Positions 21,231 through 30,545 of a DNA stretch of 64,000 bases are shown here, one piece after another. Both the position numbers and the translations under genes were made by a program. The first letter of the stretch is position 1. Every line of letters begins with the position of its first letter. The notes under the pieces were generated by a model. The model was not told the DNA's origin, searched no databases, and saw only the letters and a program-made list of their open reading frames with translations. This DNA comes from Hibiscus mutabilis. Lineage: Eukaryota > Streptophyta > Magnoliopsida > Malvales > Malvaceae. Where the stretch lies: assembly GCA_019671005.1 (NCBI GenBank), contig JAGYYJ010001656.1:1-64000 (forward strand), read 5' to 3'.

Positions 21231-22240
21231 TTTGATTACTTGCCTATTGCCAAAAGGAAAGGGGTAAGACAATGTACAAAACACCCCATTCAGAGGTATG
21301 TTGCTTATGGTAATCTAATGCCATCATTTAAGGCTTTTACAGCTTGCTTAGATAAAGAACATATACCTAACACTATTGAGGAGGCTCTAAAAGATTCTAA
21401 GTGGAGAAGGGCTGTTAAAGAGGAGATTGAAGCACTTGAAAAGAATGATACTTGGACCATTACAGATCTTCCACAAGGCAAGAAACCAGTCGGATGCAAA
21501 TGGGTGTTCGCCATAAAATACAACTCGATGGCGTATACAGAGGTATAAAGCAAGGTTGGTGGCCAAGGGTTTTACTCAAACCTATGGAATTGATTATAAT
21601 GAGACCTTTGCTCTGTAGCTAAACTAAATACTGATTAGAGTTCTCTTAAGCTTGGCTGTAAACAAGGATTTGGAAGCTTCATCAACTTGACATTAAGAAT
21701 GCCTTTCTTAATGGAAAATTGGAAGAAGAAGAAGTGTACATGAGAGTGCCTTCGGGCTTGAAGTCAGAAAAAAGAAGATCAGAAAGTTTGCAGACTTAAT
21801 AAATCCATCTATGGTTTGAAGCAGTCACCTAGAGCCCTGGTTTGACAGATTCACCAAGGTGATTTTAGAAAATGGATACAAACAATCCTTGGCGGATCAC
21901 ACTCTCTTCATTAAGGTAACCTCTAGCAATAAAAGGGTTATTTTAATAGTATATGTGGATGACATTATTCGACAGGTGATGATGATGAAGAGATAAGTCA
22001 CTTGAAAGGGTTGTTAAAACACAGTTTGAAACAAAAGACCTAGGAAAGCTCGGATACTTTTTAGGCATGGAGGTTGCTAGGTCGAGCAAAGGTCTAGTGA
22101 TAAACCAGAGAAAATATGTTCTTGATCTACTTAATGAAGCGGGAATGATGGGATGCAAACCAGTTGATACTCCCATGGAAGCAGGCTTAAAATTCAATAG
22201 AGAGGACACAAGCCCTAAAGGCGATAAGGGTAAATTTTGA
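21231..22240 (+). pseudogene. Copia reverse transcriptase remnant
   Basis: The N-terminal RT block is intact in one frame (RRAVKEEIEALEKNDTWTI, then KPVGCKWVF) up to the stop near 21547. The core is broken by frameshifts, but the catalytic YVDDI is readable at 21952-21966, followed by LGKLGYFLGMEVARS-type sequence. Confidence 0.88.
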
Positions 22241-22900
22241 GGTTAGTGGGAAAATTGATTTATTTGTCATTAACAGACCATACATTGCTTTTCCATTAAT
22301 ATTATCAGTCAACACATGACTGATCCAAGGGAAGATCACATGGAAGCTGCAATTAGAATTTTGAGATACTTGAAAGGGACACGGGGCATGGATTGCTATT
22401 TAAAAAGACTAGAGAAAGGATTTGTTGATTTATTGATTCAAGTTGGGCAAACGAATCGATGAGAAAAGAAGATCAACTAGTGGTTTCTTTGCTCCTTTGT
22501 TTGGGGAAATCTAGTGACTGGAGGAGTAAGAAACAAACGATTGTATCTAGAAGCGATCTTGAAGCGAGAATATAGGGCTTTAGCATTGGGAATGTGTGAA
22601 GGAATTTGGTTGTTAAAGCTATTAAAGGAGCTAAATGTGAACCAAGATGAGAAGTTTGAGATTTTTGTGATAATCAGTCCACCATACAAATTGCTCGAAA
22701 TCCAGTCCACCATGATAGGACTAAACATGTGGAGATTGACAGGCATTTTATCTCGAGAAAAAGATTACTAGTGGGACAGCTTCTTTATCTTATGTTCCTC
22801 TGAGAAGAACAAGTGGCGAGATGTACTTACAAAAGCACTACCAAAAGCTTCTTTCGACAAGTTTCTATTCAAGTTGGGATTATACAATGTATATTCTCCA
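22241..22900 (+). pseudogene. Copia RNase H remnant
   Basis: It includes LRYLKGT and the DSSWANES-type start in broken frames, then EYRALALGMCEGIWLLKLL and KHVEIDRHFI, ending just before the PPT. Multiple frame breaks. Confidence 0.82.
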
Positions 22901-22913
22901 ACTTGAGGGGGAG
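22901..22913 (+). other. Copia polypurine tract
   Basis: ACTTGAGGGGGAG directly before the 3' LTR. Confidence 0.88.
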
Positions 22914-23250
22914 TGTTAGATTATCCGATAGAGTTAGAGTCCTTATGTAAATAGTAGTTTAAATTAAAGTTTAAAGATAGAGTTAGAGTCCTCATGTAAA
23001 TAGTAGTTTAAATTAAAGTTTACTTCCTAAAAGATAGAGTTAGATGTCTTGTGTACTTAGGACTCCTAATTGTAACTAAAGTCCAATACTTGAGTCTATA
23101 AATTCACTGTAAAGGGATGTAATTTTTTGAAAATATTCAATAACAGAAAATCAGTTATGTTTTCTTCTTCTTTTCTGCAGAAACTTAAATTCTGCTTTAT
23201 TTTTATGCGTTAATTAGTTTTTCCTAAAGCTAGAAAATTGCTTTTCTACA
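22914..23250 (+). repeat. Copia 3' LTR
   Basis: 337 bp. It differs from the 5' LTR by an extra T in a T-run and two substitutions near the CAGAAAATCA word; otherwise the two look identical. Confidence 0.9.
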
Positions 23251-23277
23251 AAAAATAGTACTTTTGAACACTTATCA

Positions 23278-23290
23278 CACCCCCAAACTC
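23278..23290 (-). other. Athila-1 polypurine tract
   Basis: GAGTTTGGGGGTG on the minus strand directly precedes the 3' LTR start TGATAAGTG. Confidence 0.82.
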
Positions 23291-23562
23291 GAACTATTGC
23301 TTGTCCGCAAGCAATGCAAACTCATAATTACCTGCCAAGACTTCAATTTTCACAAACTTATCTTTGAACTTGATTTCAATTCTCTGAACCGGGGCACAAA
23401 GTATGATTGGCTTTTTATTTTTCAGAAAACTGAGGAGTTACTCGGAATCAAACTATAATGCTTGTGAGTGTGTGCGGAGTTGTGTGCAAGTTGATTTTTC
23501 GGATCCTATGCAAACAATAGGTTTTCAAATTACTTTATTGGGTTCTTTTTAACATGTTTTAA

Positions 23563-23740
23563 CTAGAGCCAGTTTTGGGCACCTCTAGTGTTTTGTTTTT
23601 AGTTTTCTTAAGTTAATTTAATCGACTAGAGCCGGTTTCGGGCACCTCTAGTTAAAATTTTTTTTAACACATCCTAGAGCCAGTTTTGGGCACCTCTAGT
23701 GATCAATTTTTTTAGCACATTCTAGAGCCAATTTCGGGTA
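23563..23740 (-). repeat. Hairpin-forming direct repeats near Athila-1 3' end
   Basis: Four copies (about 23563, 23626, 23674, 23722) of CTAGAGCC-(A/G)GTTT-GGGCACCTCTAG. Each carries the inverted pair CTAGAG/CTCTAG. The same set lies at 42916-43100 in Athila-2. Confidence 0.8.
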
Positions 23741-24139
23741 CTAGCATTCATTCAGTTTTTATTCTAATCCCCCAATTTGTTAATTATCAACCTAAGTTCA
23801 CTAGAATTCCTTAAATCAATCAAACCACAACAGTGTTTCATCAAATTTAGCATCATAGTAAAATTCTAAGTTTTTCCATGGTTATCCTAGAATAAAAATT
23901 CTATCAATTAAGTGCATTGGCATAGTCATCATCGAATATTCATCAAATCTAAGCAATTCTTGTTTCAATTAAAGGCATGGCAAGCAATTTATGTATCCTA
24001 AATGTAATACTTAAGATGAATGTAATTAAACATGGTAACTACTAATAACAATCCCCTCCAAACTCGAGTGAGGCATTGTCCTCAATGCATGCATAAAAAT
24101 AACGAAAAATAAAAATAAAAATGCATACGAGGACTTACT

Positions 24140-24370
24140 CCGAGAGTTCGTCATCGTAGATGATTAGTTTCCTTCTAGTCGGTGTCTTGATTCTCTTGCT
24201 TGAACGCGATGGTTGTTTTCTTGTTGACGGATTTTTTTAGCTTTGGTTGCCGTGGCATCTTCAGGGTTGGTTGCCGTGGCATCAGCTTGTGCAGGCACGA
24301 TGTAGGTTGCCGCGACATCTTCTTCATTGGTTGCCGGGGCAAGGATCTTGGTAGTAAATTTCCTTAGCAT
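24140..24370 (-). pseudogene. Remnant of Athila 3' ORF, copy 1
   Basis: Only the C-terminal end survives: an Ala/Thr-rich repeat (ATNEEDVAATYIVP, then DATATNPEDATATK) and a basic tail. Compared with the same ORF at 43489-45012, the N-terminal domain and the region upstream are deleted. Confidence 0.75.
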
Positions 24371-24502
24371 AGTAGTTGTGAGTCTTGTTGTGAAAAAGAA
24401 AACCTGAAAACTAAAGATAATGAAGAAAAATAAAATATCTCCTAAAAATAAAAATGAAAATAAAAAGAAAAAGAAAAAGAAAATATTGAAAGGAGAGCAT
24501 GC
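24371..24502 (-). other. AT-rich spacer between integrase and 3' ORF remnant
   Basis: Short A-rich stretch left by the deletion of about 1.4 kb seen against Athila-2. Confidence 0.6.
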
Positions 24503-25765
24503 TCATGCATCTCCTAAGTTGACCACTTCCTTGTTACATTCCACATGGGCACAATTGTAGTGCTTCAATCTTTGTCCATTAACTTTGAATTCATGGTTGT
24601 CAGAGATGGACTTGATTATCATGGCACCATGGGAGAATGGTTTGACAACTTCGAATGGTCCTGACCATCTTGATTTCAGCTTTCCTGGGAAAAGTTTTAG
24701 CCAAGAATTGAATAGGAGAACTAGTTGCCCTGGAGTGAATTGCCGTGGCAATAGTTTCTTGTCGTGGCATCGCTTTGTTTTCTCCTTGTAGATTCATGCA
24801 TTGTTATAGGCGAGTGCACAAAATTCTTCTATCTCATTGAGATCCATCAAACGCTTTTGTCCGACACTTTCCCAATCCATATTCACGGTCTTGATTACCC
24901 AGTACGCCTTGTGCTCGATTTCCACCGGTAGATGACATGTTTTACCATAGACAAGTCGGAAGGGGGACATACCTAAGGGTGTTTTGAATGCAGTGCGATA
25001 TGCCCAAAGTGCGTCATCTAGTCTTAATGACCAATCCTTCCTTGAGGGATTTACAACTTTCTCGAGTATTCCCTTCAACTCCCGGCTAGAAATTTTTGCT
25101 TGCCCGTTGGTTTGTGGGTGATATGCCGTGGCGATCTTGTGTGATATGCCGAAGCGTTGCAACATCTTGGCAATTAGTCTGTTGTCAAAATGCTTGCCTT
25201 CATCGCTGATAATTGCTCTCGGCATCCCAAACCGTGTAAATATGTTTTTCTGCAAGAATCGTTGCACGGTCTTGGAATCGTTGTTGGGAACTGCAGCTGC
25301 CTCAACCCATTTAGACACGTAGTCGACGACAAGTAAGATGTAGAGGTTGCCGAATGAAGATGAGAAAGGTCCCATAAAGTCGATCCCCCATACATCAAAC
25401 AGTTCCACCTCGATGATATTCTGGAGTGGCATCTCATGTCGTCTAGAGATATTGCCCGTCCTCTGGCAACGATCACATTGCTTGTAAAAGTCTTGGGAAT
25501 CTTTGTACAATGTTGGCCAATACAAACCGGATTGCAAGACTTTGGCCGCGGTACGAGTTCCTCCAAAATGTCCTCCATAGGGTGAAGAATGGCATTGCCA
25601 GAGTACATTCTATTGCTCTTCTTCAGGGACACATCGGCGTATAACCTGATCTGCACATTGTTTAAACAAAAGAGGCTCGTCCCAAAAGTAATGCTTAGCA
25701 TCATGGCCGAACCGCTTCTTCCCTTGGTGAGTAATGCCATAAGGAAAAATACCACAAACAAGGAA
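24503..25765 (-). pseudogene. int: Athila-1 integrase
   Basis: The zinc-binding side (CHSS, CDRCQRTGNISRRH) leads into the catalytic core. The first Asp of GIDFMGPF is encoded at 25379-25381 and the second of IISDEGKHF at 25202-25204. The catalytic Glu of the PQTNGQAE motif is replaced by Lys (NGQAK, codon 25093-25095); Athila-2 still has Glu. The C-terminal part (GPFEVVKPFSHGA, KVNGQRLKHYN) is typical of Ty3 integrase tails. There is a TAG at 25610-25612 before the core and a TGA at 24794-24796 (Athila-2 has CGA here). The enzyme is dead, but the family assignment is firm. Confidence 0.92.
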
Positions 25766-25779
25766 GTTAACTAAATCCG

Positions 25780-26240
25780 CGTACCAGGGTATTACCGAGG
25801 CATGTGCTACCGTGGCGACTGCTCCCAAGATTGCCGAGGCGTGCGCGTCAAAGGCTGCTGCAGCGTCAAGGGTTGCCGAGGCATTTGCATCAATGGTTGC
25901 TGAGGCGTCTAGGGTTGCTGAGGCGTGCGCATCCATGGTTGCTGAGGCAACTAAAAGTTGTTCATCCGGGAATGTATTGCATATCTCTAGATTCGCGTAC
26001 CAGGGTATTGCCGAGGCATGTGCTGCCGTGGTGACTGCTCCCAGAATTGCCGAGGCATGCGCGTCAAAGGCTGCTGCGGCGTCGACGGTTGCCGAGGCAT
26101 GCGCGTCCATAGTTGCCGAGGCGTGCGGGTTCATGGTTGCCGAGGCGCCAAGGGTTGCCGAGGCATGCGCGTCCATGGTCGCTGAGGCAACTAAAAGTTG
26201 TTCATCCGGGAATGCACCGCATATCTCTAGATCCGCGTCC
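25780..26240 (-). repeat. Ala/Ser-rich repeat linker between RNase H and integrase
   Basis: In frame with RT and RNase H. It encodes repeated A-S-A-T-x-D-A-H units from repeated GCCTCGGCAACC-like words. A segment of about 217 bp, starting at LEIC and ending at IPWYA, is present twice in tandem here but once in Athila-2 (46815-47050). Such repeats are not part of the usual Ty3 RNase H or integrase. Confidence 0.88.
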
Positions 26241-27776
26241 TCCTCCTTATTGCATTCCAAACGTGATAAGTGATCGGCCATTTGATTTTCTGTTCCTTTC
26301 CTGTCCTTAATTTCAATATCAAATTCTTGTAAAAGTAATATCCAACGAATCAAACGAGGTTTAGCATCCTTTTTAGCAAATAAGTATTTGATTGCCGAAT
26401 GGTCCGTATGAACAATTACCTTTGTACCAATTAAATAGGATTGGAACTTGTCAAATGCGAAAACTACAGCTAGTAATTCTTTCTCCGTTGTTATGTAATT
26501 TACTTGAGCACCATTAAGAGTTTTACTAGCGTAGTATATCACATGGAAGGTCTTACCTGTGCGTTGGCCTAGGACTGCTCCTACCGCAAAATCACTTGCA
26601 TCACACATGAGCTCAAAAGGTAGCGTCCAATCTGGTGGAACAACAATGGGTGTTGAGGCAAGCTTTTTCTTTAGGGTTTTGAATGCTTGGTTGCAAGAAT
26701 CATCAAAATCAAAGACTTTATCCTGTTCAAGTAGATTACACAAGGGTTTAGTGATTTTAGAAAAGTTATGAATGAACCTCCTGTGAAAACCTGCATGTCC
26801 GAGAAAACTTCGAATTCCTTTAACCGAACTTGGTGGGGGTAATCTCTCGATCACGTCCACCTTGGCTTTGTCTACTTCAATTCCCTTGGATGAGATCTTG
26901 TGGTCGAGCACTATTCCTTCATCTACCATAAAATGGCATTTCTCCCAATTGAGGACTAAACCCGTTTCTTCGCATCTTGCCAATACCCTCTCTAAATTGC
27001 CGAGATAGCCGTCGAAGTCATTACCAAAAACCGAAAAATCATCCATGAAGATCTCAAGGAAGTCTTCGACCATGTCTGAAAAGAGTGTCATCATGCATCT
27101 TTGGAAGGTTGCCGGGGCGTTACACAATCCGAACGGCATCCTTCGGAAGGCGTAAGTACCGTATGAGCATGTGAAGGTTGTCTTTTCTTGATCTTCTGGT
27201 GCTATGGCAATCTGATTGTAACCTGAATAACCATCAAGAAAACAGTAAAAGGGTTTACCTGCAAGACGGTCAAGCATTTGATCAATAAAGGGTAATGGGA
27301 AGTGATCTTTCCTAGTGGCTTTGTTTAGCTTTCGATAGTCCATACAAACCCTCCAACCGGTCTGATCTGGTTGGGATAAGTTCATTATTTTCATTGCTTA
27401 CCTTTGTTATACCTCCCTTTTTCGGTACACATTGTACCGGACTTACCCACGTACTATCAGAGATAGGGTATATAATGCCGGCGTCAAGCCACTTGATGAT
27501 TTCTTTCATTACAACCCCTTTCATGGCATGATTCAGTCTCCTATGGGCCTCAATTGAAGGTTTGTGATCATCTTCCAACAAGATCTTGTGCATGCACACC
27601 GCCGGGCTAATTCCCTTCAAGTCGGCAATTGTCCACCCTATTGCCTTTTTGTGTAGCTTCAACATCTTGATCAGCTTCTTTTCCTGCTCAGGCTGTAACT
27701 TAGAAGAAATAATTACATGCAATGTATTATCGGTCCCTAAGTATACATATTTTAGTTGCTCTGGCAATTGTTTCAA
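26241..27776 (-). pseudogene. pol: Athila-1 reverse transcriptase and RNase H
   Basis: The N-terminal RT part (HKILLEDDHKPS, then CVPKKGG) is in one frame. A small deletion near 27360 shifts the frame just before CMDYRKLN. The rest is open for over 500 residues: FPLPFIDQMLDRLAG, RMPFGLCNAPATFQ, and the catalytic FMDDF with the Asp pair at 27038-27043. RNase H follows with CDASDFAVGAVLGQ, EKELLAVVFA and HTDHSAIKYL. The order RT-RNase H-integrase is the Ty3 order. Only the frameshift breaks the catalytic part, and the frame stays open into the repeat linker. Confidence 0.93.
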
Positions 27777-27890
27777 CTCAAGAATCGGTGGTTGTTCGAT
27801 AGAGGGTTTTTTGAGTTTACCTTCCTTACCTGAGTAATCCAGTGGTTCAAAGTATGTACCTGGTCGGTTGACTAGCCAATTTGCCTCTTC
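27777..27890 (-). other. Protease-RT linker of Athila-1
   Basis: Broken frame between protease and RT; in Athila-2 the corresponding sequence is also broken. Confidence 0.6.
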
Positions 27891-28430
27891 TTATTGTTCC
27901 TCATCGACCGGTTCTTCATACTCCTCAGGTTCCTCTTGATCGGCAATGTAGTTGCCGAGGAAACTAAATTCCTCATCGAAGTTAAACTCTGTCGTGGCAT
28001 GAAGTAGTTGGCATTCTTCTAGATCATCGCCATGCCTTAGTGTTTGGAACACATTTAGTTTGACCTGTTGGTCATTTACCCTCATTGTGAGTTCTCCCTT
28101 TTCAACGTCGATCAAGGTTCTCCCTGTCGCTAGGAATGGTCTCCCGAGAATGATAGGTGCATGCTCATCTGCTTCACAATCCAAAACAATAAAGTCAGCG
28201 GGAAAAATAAATTTATCAGCTTTTACCAGTATGTCCTCGATTTTTCCCTCTGGATGCACATAGGATCTGTCGGCTAGCTGCAACATGACTGTTGTAGGTC
28301 TTGCCTTCCTGATTCCTAGTTTCTGGAAAACCGATTTAGGATCAAGTTTATGCTAGCCCCAAGGTCGCATAATGCTTTCCCGACATAGTGATTTCCAATA
28401 GAACAGGGTATTGTGAAACTTCCAGGATCC
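27891..28430 (-). pseudogene. pro: Athila-1 aspartic protease
   Basis: The active-site DLGAS is encoded with Asp at 28364-28366 (ALCDLGASINLI). The flap and C-terminal half (FIVLDCEADEHAPIILGRPF) follow in another frame because one base is missing near 28341, where Athila-2 has an extra C. It cuts Gag-Pol in an active element. The acidic tail (EEPEEYEEPVDEEQ) leads to the stop at 27891. Confidence 0.88.
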
Positions 28431-30330
28431 TTCAACTTGGGTGGCATACGATTGTGCAACATTGCCATGCATCCCTCTGTCGCGGCAACTGTTTCAAACT
28501 CTCCTAGCCTTGTTCTTTTGGACACAATGTCTTTAAGGAACTTGGCATAGTTTGGCATTTGTTCAATTGCTTCCACCAATGGCAAGTTGATGTGGACTTG
28601 CTTTAGGATATCAAGAAACTTCTTGAATTGGTATTCTTGCTTTTGTCGCTTCAACCTTTGTGGGAATGGTGGTGGAAGTCGGATATCTTCGATCCTTTCA
28701 TTGGTTTGAAATCTGATTGACGGCATTGCCGGGACATTTGGAGTTGCCGAGGCGTTATCAACTGGGGTTGCCGAGGTATGCTTATCGCAAGTTGACGAGG
28801 CATCTTTATCGTCGGTTGCCGAGGCATGCTTAATGCCGGTTGCCGTGGCAATTCCTGGTTCAGCATCTGAGGCTTTGCTGCTAGGTTCGTCTTGATCTTT
28901 TTGTGGAGTTTTGTTTGACGAGCGGGTTTGAACCTCTCTAAGTTGTTGGCCACTTCTGGTGGTGATTGCCTTACATTGCTCATGGCCAGTTCCTCTTGCG
29001 ACTTCAGTATCGCTAGGTAAACCTCCTTGTGGTCTAGTATTCCGATTTTGAGCAAACTGTCCGACTTGATTTTCCAATGATTTGATTGTCGCCTCTTGGT
29101 TTTGCAATCTCATCTCGGTCCTGTTAATAAAAGCATCAGTTCTTTTTATGGAATTACTATTCTTAGCCATATAAGATTCAGTTTTCATCATAAAAGCATT
29201 TAGAGAATTTTCCAAAGAACTAGATGTTGTCGGTTGTTGATGCGGCATCTGTTGTCGTGGCATATTCTACTGGAATCCCGATGCTTGTGCATTCTGATTG
29301 TTCTGGTTTAGAGCATTGTTGGGATTACTCCATGAAAAATTCAGGTGCTTCTTCCAAGCTGGATTGTATGTATTGGACATCACGTTATTGCTCCGATTGT
29401 AATTCCCCACATAGAAGCTGGATTCCGGATTCTGCATACATTCAGAAGAATTATGGTTATCACCACATAACTCACAAAAAGAATCCATTACCTTGACTTC
29501 ATGTGTGTTGTTTGGTTTTTTGCATGTTCTGGACTATCTTGGTTAAAGTGGCCAATTGTGCCGAAATTGAATCTGATGATCCTAGTTCATGTATTGTGGC
29601 TTGGCGTCTAACTCCTCCTCTTCTAGTGGATGGGAATTGATAATCATTCTTGGCCAGCCTGTTTAAGATTTGCATTGCTTCCTCCGGCGACTTATCTAGG
29701 AGTATGTCGTTTGCCGAGGCATCTAGCATCATCCTTGTTGGTGTATTCACGGCGTTGTAAAACATTGTTACTTGAGTCCATACCGGGAATCCGTGTAAAG
29801 GGCATTTGTGTAGAAGTTCTCTATATCGCTCCTAAGCCTCGTACATGGATTCATCATCTGCCTGCCGAAAAGAAGTCATGTCGTTACGAAGCTTATCAGT
29901 CAAATTTGTAGGATTAAATCTAGCAAGGAAATCACGACAAAGATCAGTCCAAGATGCTATGGATCCGGCATGAATGCTATTCAACCATGCTTTCGCCCTA
30001 TCCCTCAATGAATAGGGGAATAATCTTAATCGTAGGACATCGAGGGTGACTCCGTGTATCTTGAACGAGTTGCAAATCTCGAGGAAAGATTTCAGATGTT
30101 GTTGTGCATCTTCAGTTGCTGAGCCGCCAAATTGACCTATTGTGTTGATCATATTAAACATTACCGGTTTCAACTCAAAGTGGTCGGCTTCAATTTCAGG
30201 TGCGACAACTCTCCGGGTTAAGTCCATCAAGATCTTCTTCAAGATAGTCTCGAATAGTTACATTTTCGTGCAAGAATCACTCCTCCTCCTTTCGAACATC
30301 TTGATTCATATTGCCGTCTTGATTTGCCAC
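28316..30330 (-). pseudogene. gag: Athila-1 Gag
   Basis: The start codon is GTG here (28 kb-side copies show ATG), followed after 17 codons by TGA at 30277-30279. The capsid region reads FELKPVMFNMINTIGQFGGS, LRLRLFPYSLRDRAKAWL, then a TAG at 29832-29834 where Athila-2 has a Trp codon. Downstream are a DKSPEEAMQILNRLAKNDYQ segment, a zinc knuckle CELCGDNHNSSEC (about 29438-29475), and a Gln/Pro-rich tail with A-S-A-T repeats (28740-28870). It packages element RNA in virus-like particles. Several stops make it a pseudogene. Confidence 0.9.
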
Positions 30331-30520
30331 GCTTCTCTTATCCTTCGTCTAAGTCTTTGTAAGGTTCGTTCGATTTACGGATCAAAGGGATATTCGGTGA
30401 AGTCGGTCTCGCCTACTGGTCATATACCAATGCAAAACCAAAGTTTGTTAGCCCTTTGAATTTTAAACAAGAAAAATAAAAAGAAAGTGCAAGAAAATAA
30501 AAACAAAGTCCCTATTGCCA
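30331..30520 (-). other. Athila-1 leader between PBS and gag
   Basis: 5' untranslated leader; no open frame of note. Confidence 0.6.
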
Positions 30521-30521
30521 A

Positions 30522-30539
30522 TCCCCGGCAACGACGCCA
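30522..30539 (-). other. Athila-1 primer binding site
   Basis: TGGCGTCGTTGCCGGGGA on the minus strand, 6 nt after the 5' LTR, differs at one base from the complement of plant tRNA-Asp 3' end (TGGCGCCGTTGCC...), the primer known for Athila elements. Confidence 0.88.
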
Positions 30540-30545
30540 AAAACT

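Larger units (their letters stand above)
19022..23250 (+). mobile_element. Nested Ty1/copia LTR retrotransposon
   Basis: 4.23 kb with LTRs of 336 and 337 bp (TGTTAGATTA...TTTCTACA), PBS complementary to initiator Met tRNA, PPT, and internal order PR-INT-RT-RNase H, which is the copia order. Nearly all of gag is missing between the PBS and protease. The LTRs differ at only a few bases, yet the coding region has many frameshifts and stops, so the copy was probably moved by proteins of a relative. It is younger than Athila-1, which it interrupts. Confidence 0.92.
17530..23277 (-). repeat. 3' LTR of Athila-1, interrupted by copia
   Basis: On the + strand it starts TGTTGCGCGT and ends ACACTTATCA (TG...CA on either strand). 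The LTR sequence is 17530-19021 plus 23256-23277, with the copia element and its AAAAA duplication between. It contains several TTGCC-NN-GGCAA motifs (17824, 17850, 18736, 18772, 18808), two of them in a 36-bp tandem repeat. Confidence 0.9.

Noticed and set aside
25804..26310. Plus-strand open frames rich in Ala, Arg and His opposite the pol linker
   Set aside because: Antisense to the A-S-A-T repeat linker; the minus frame is continuous with RNase H and is the real one.
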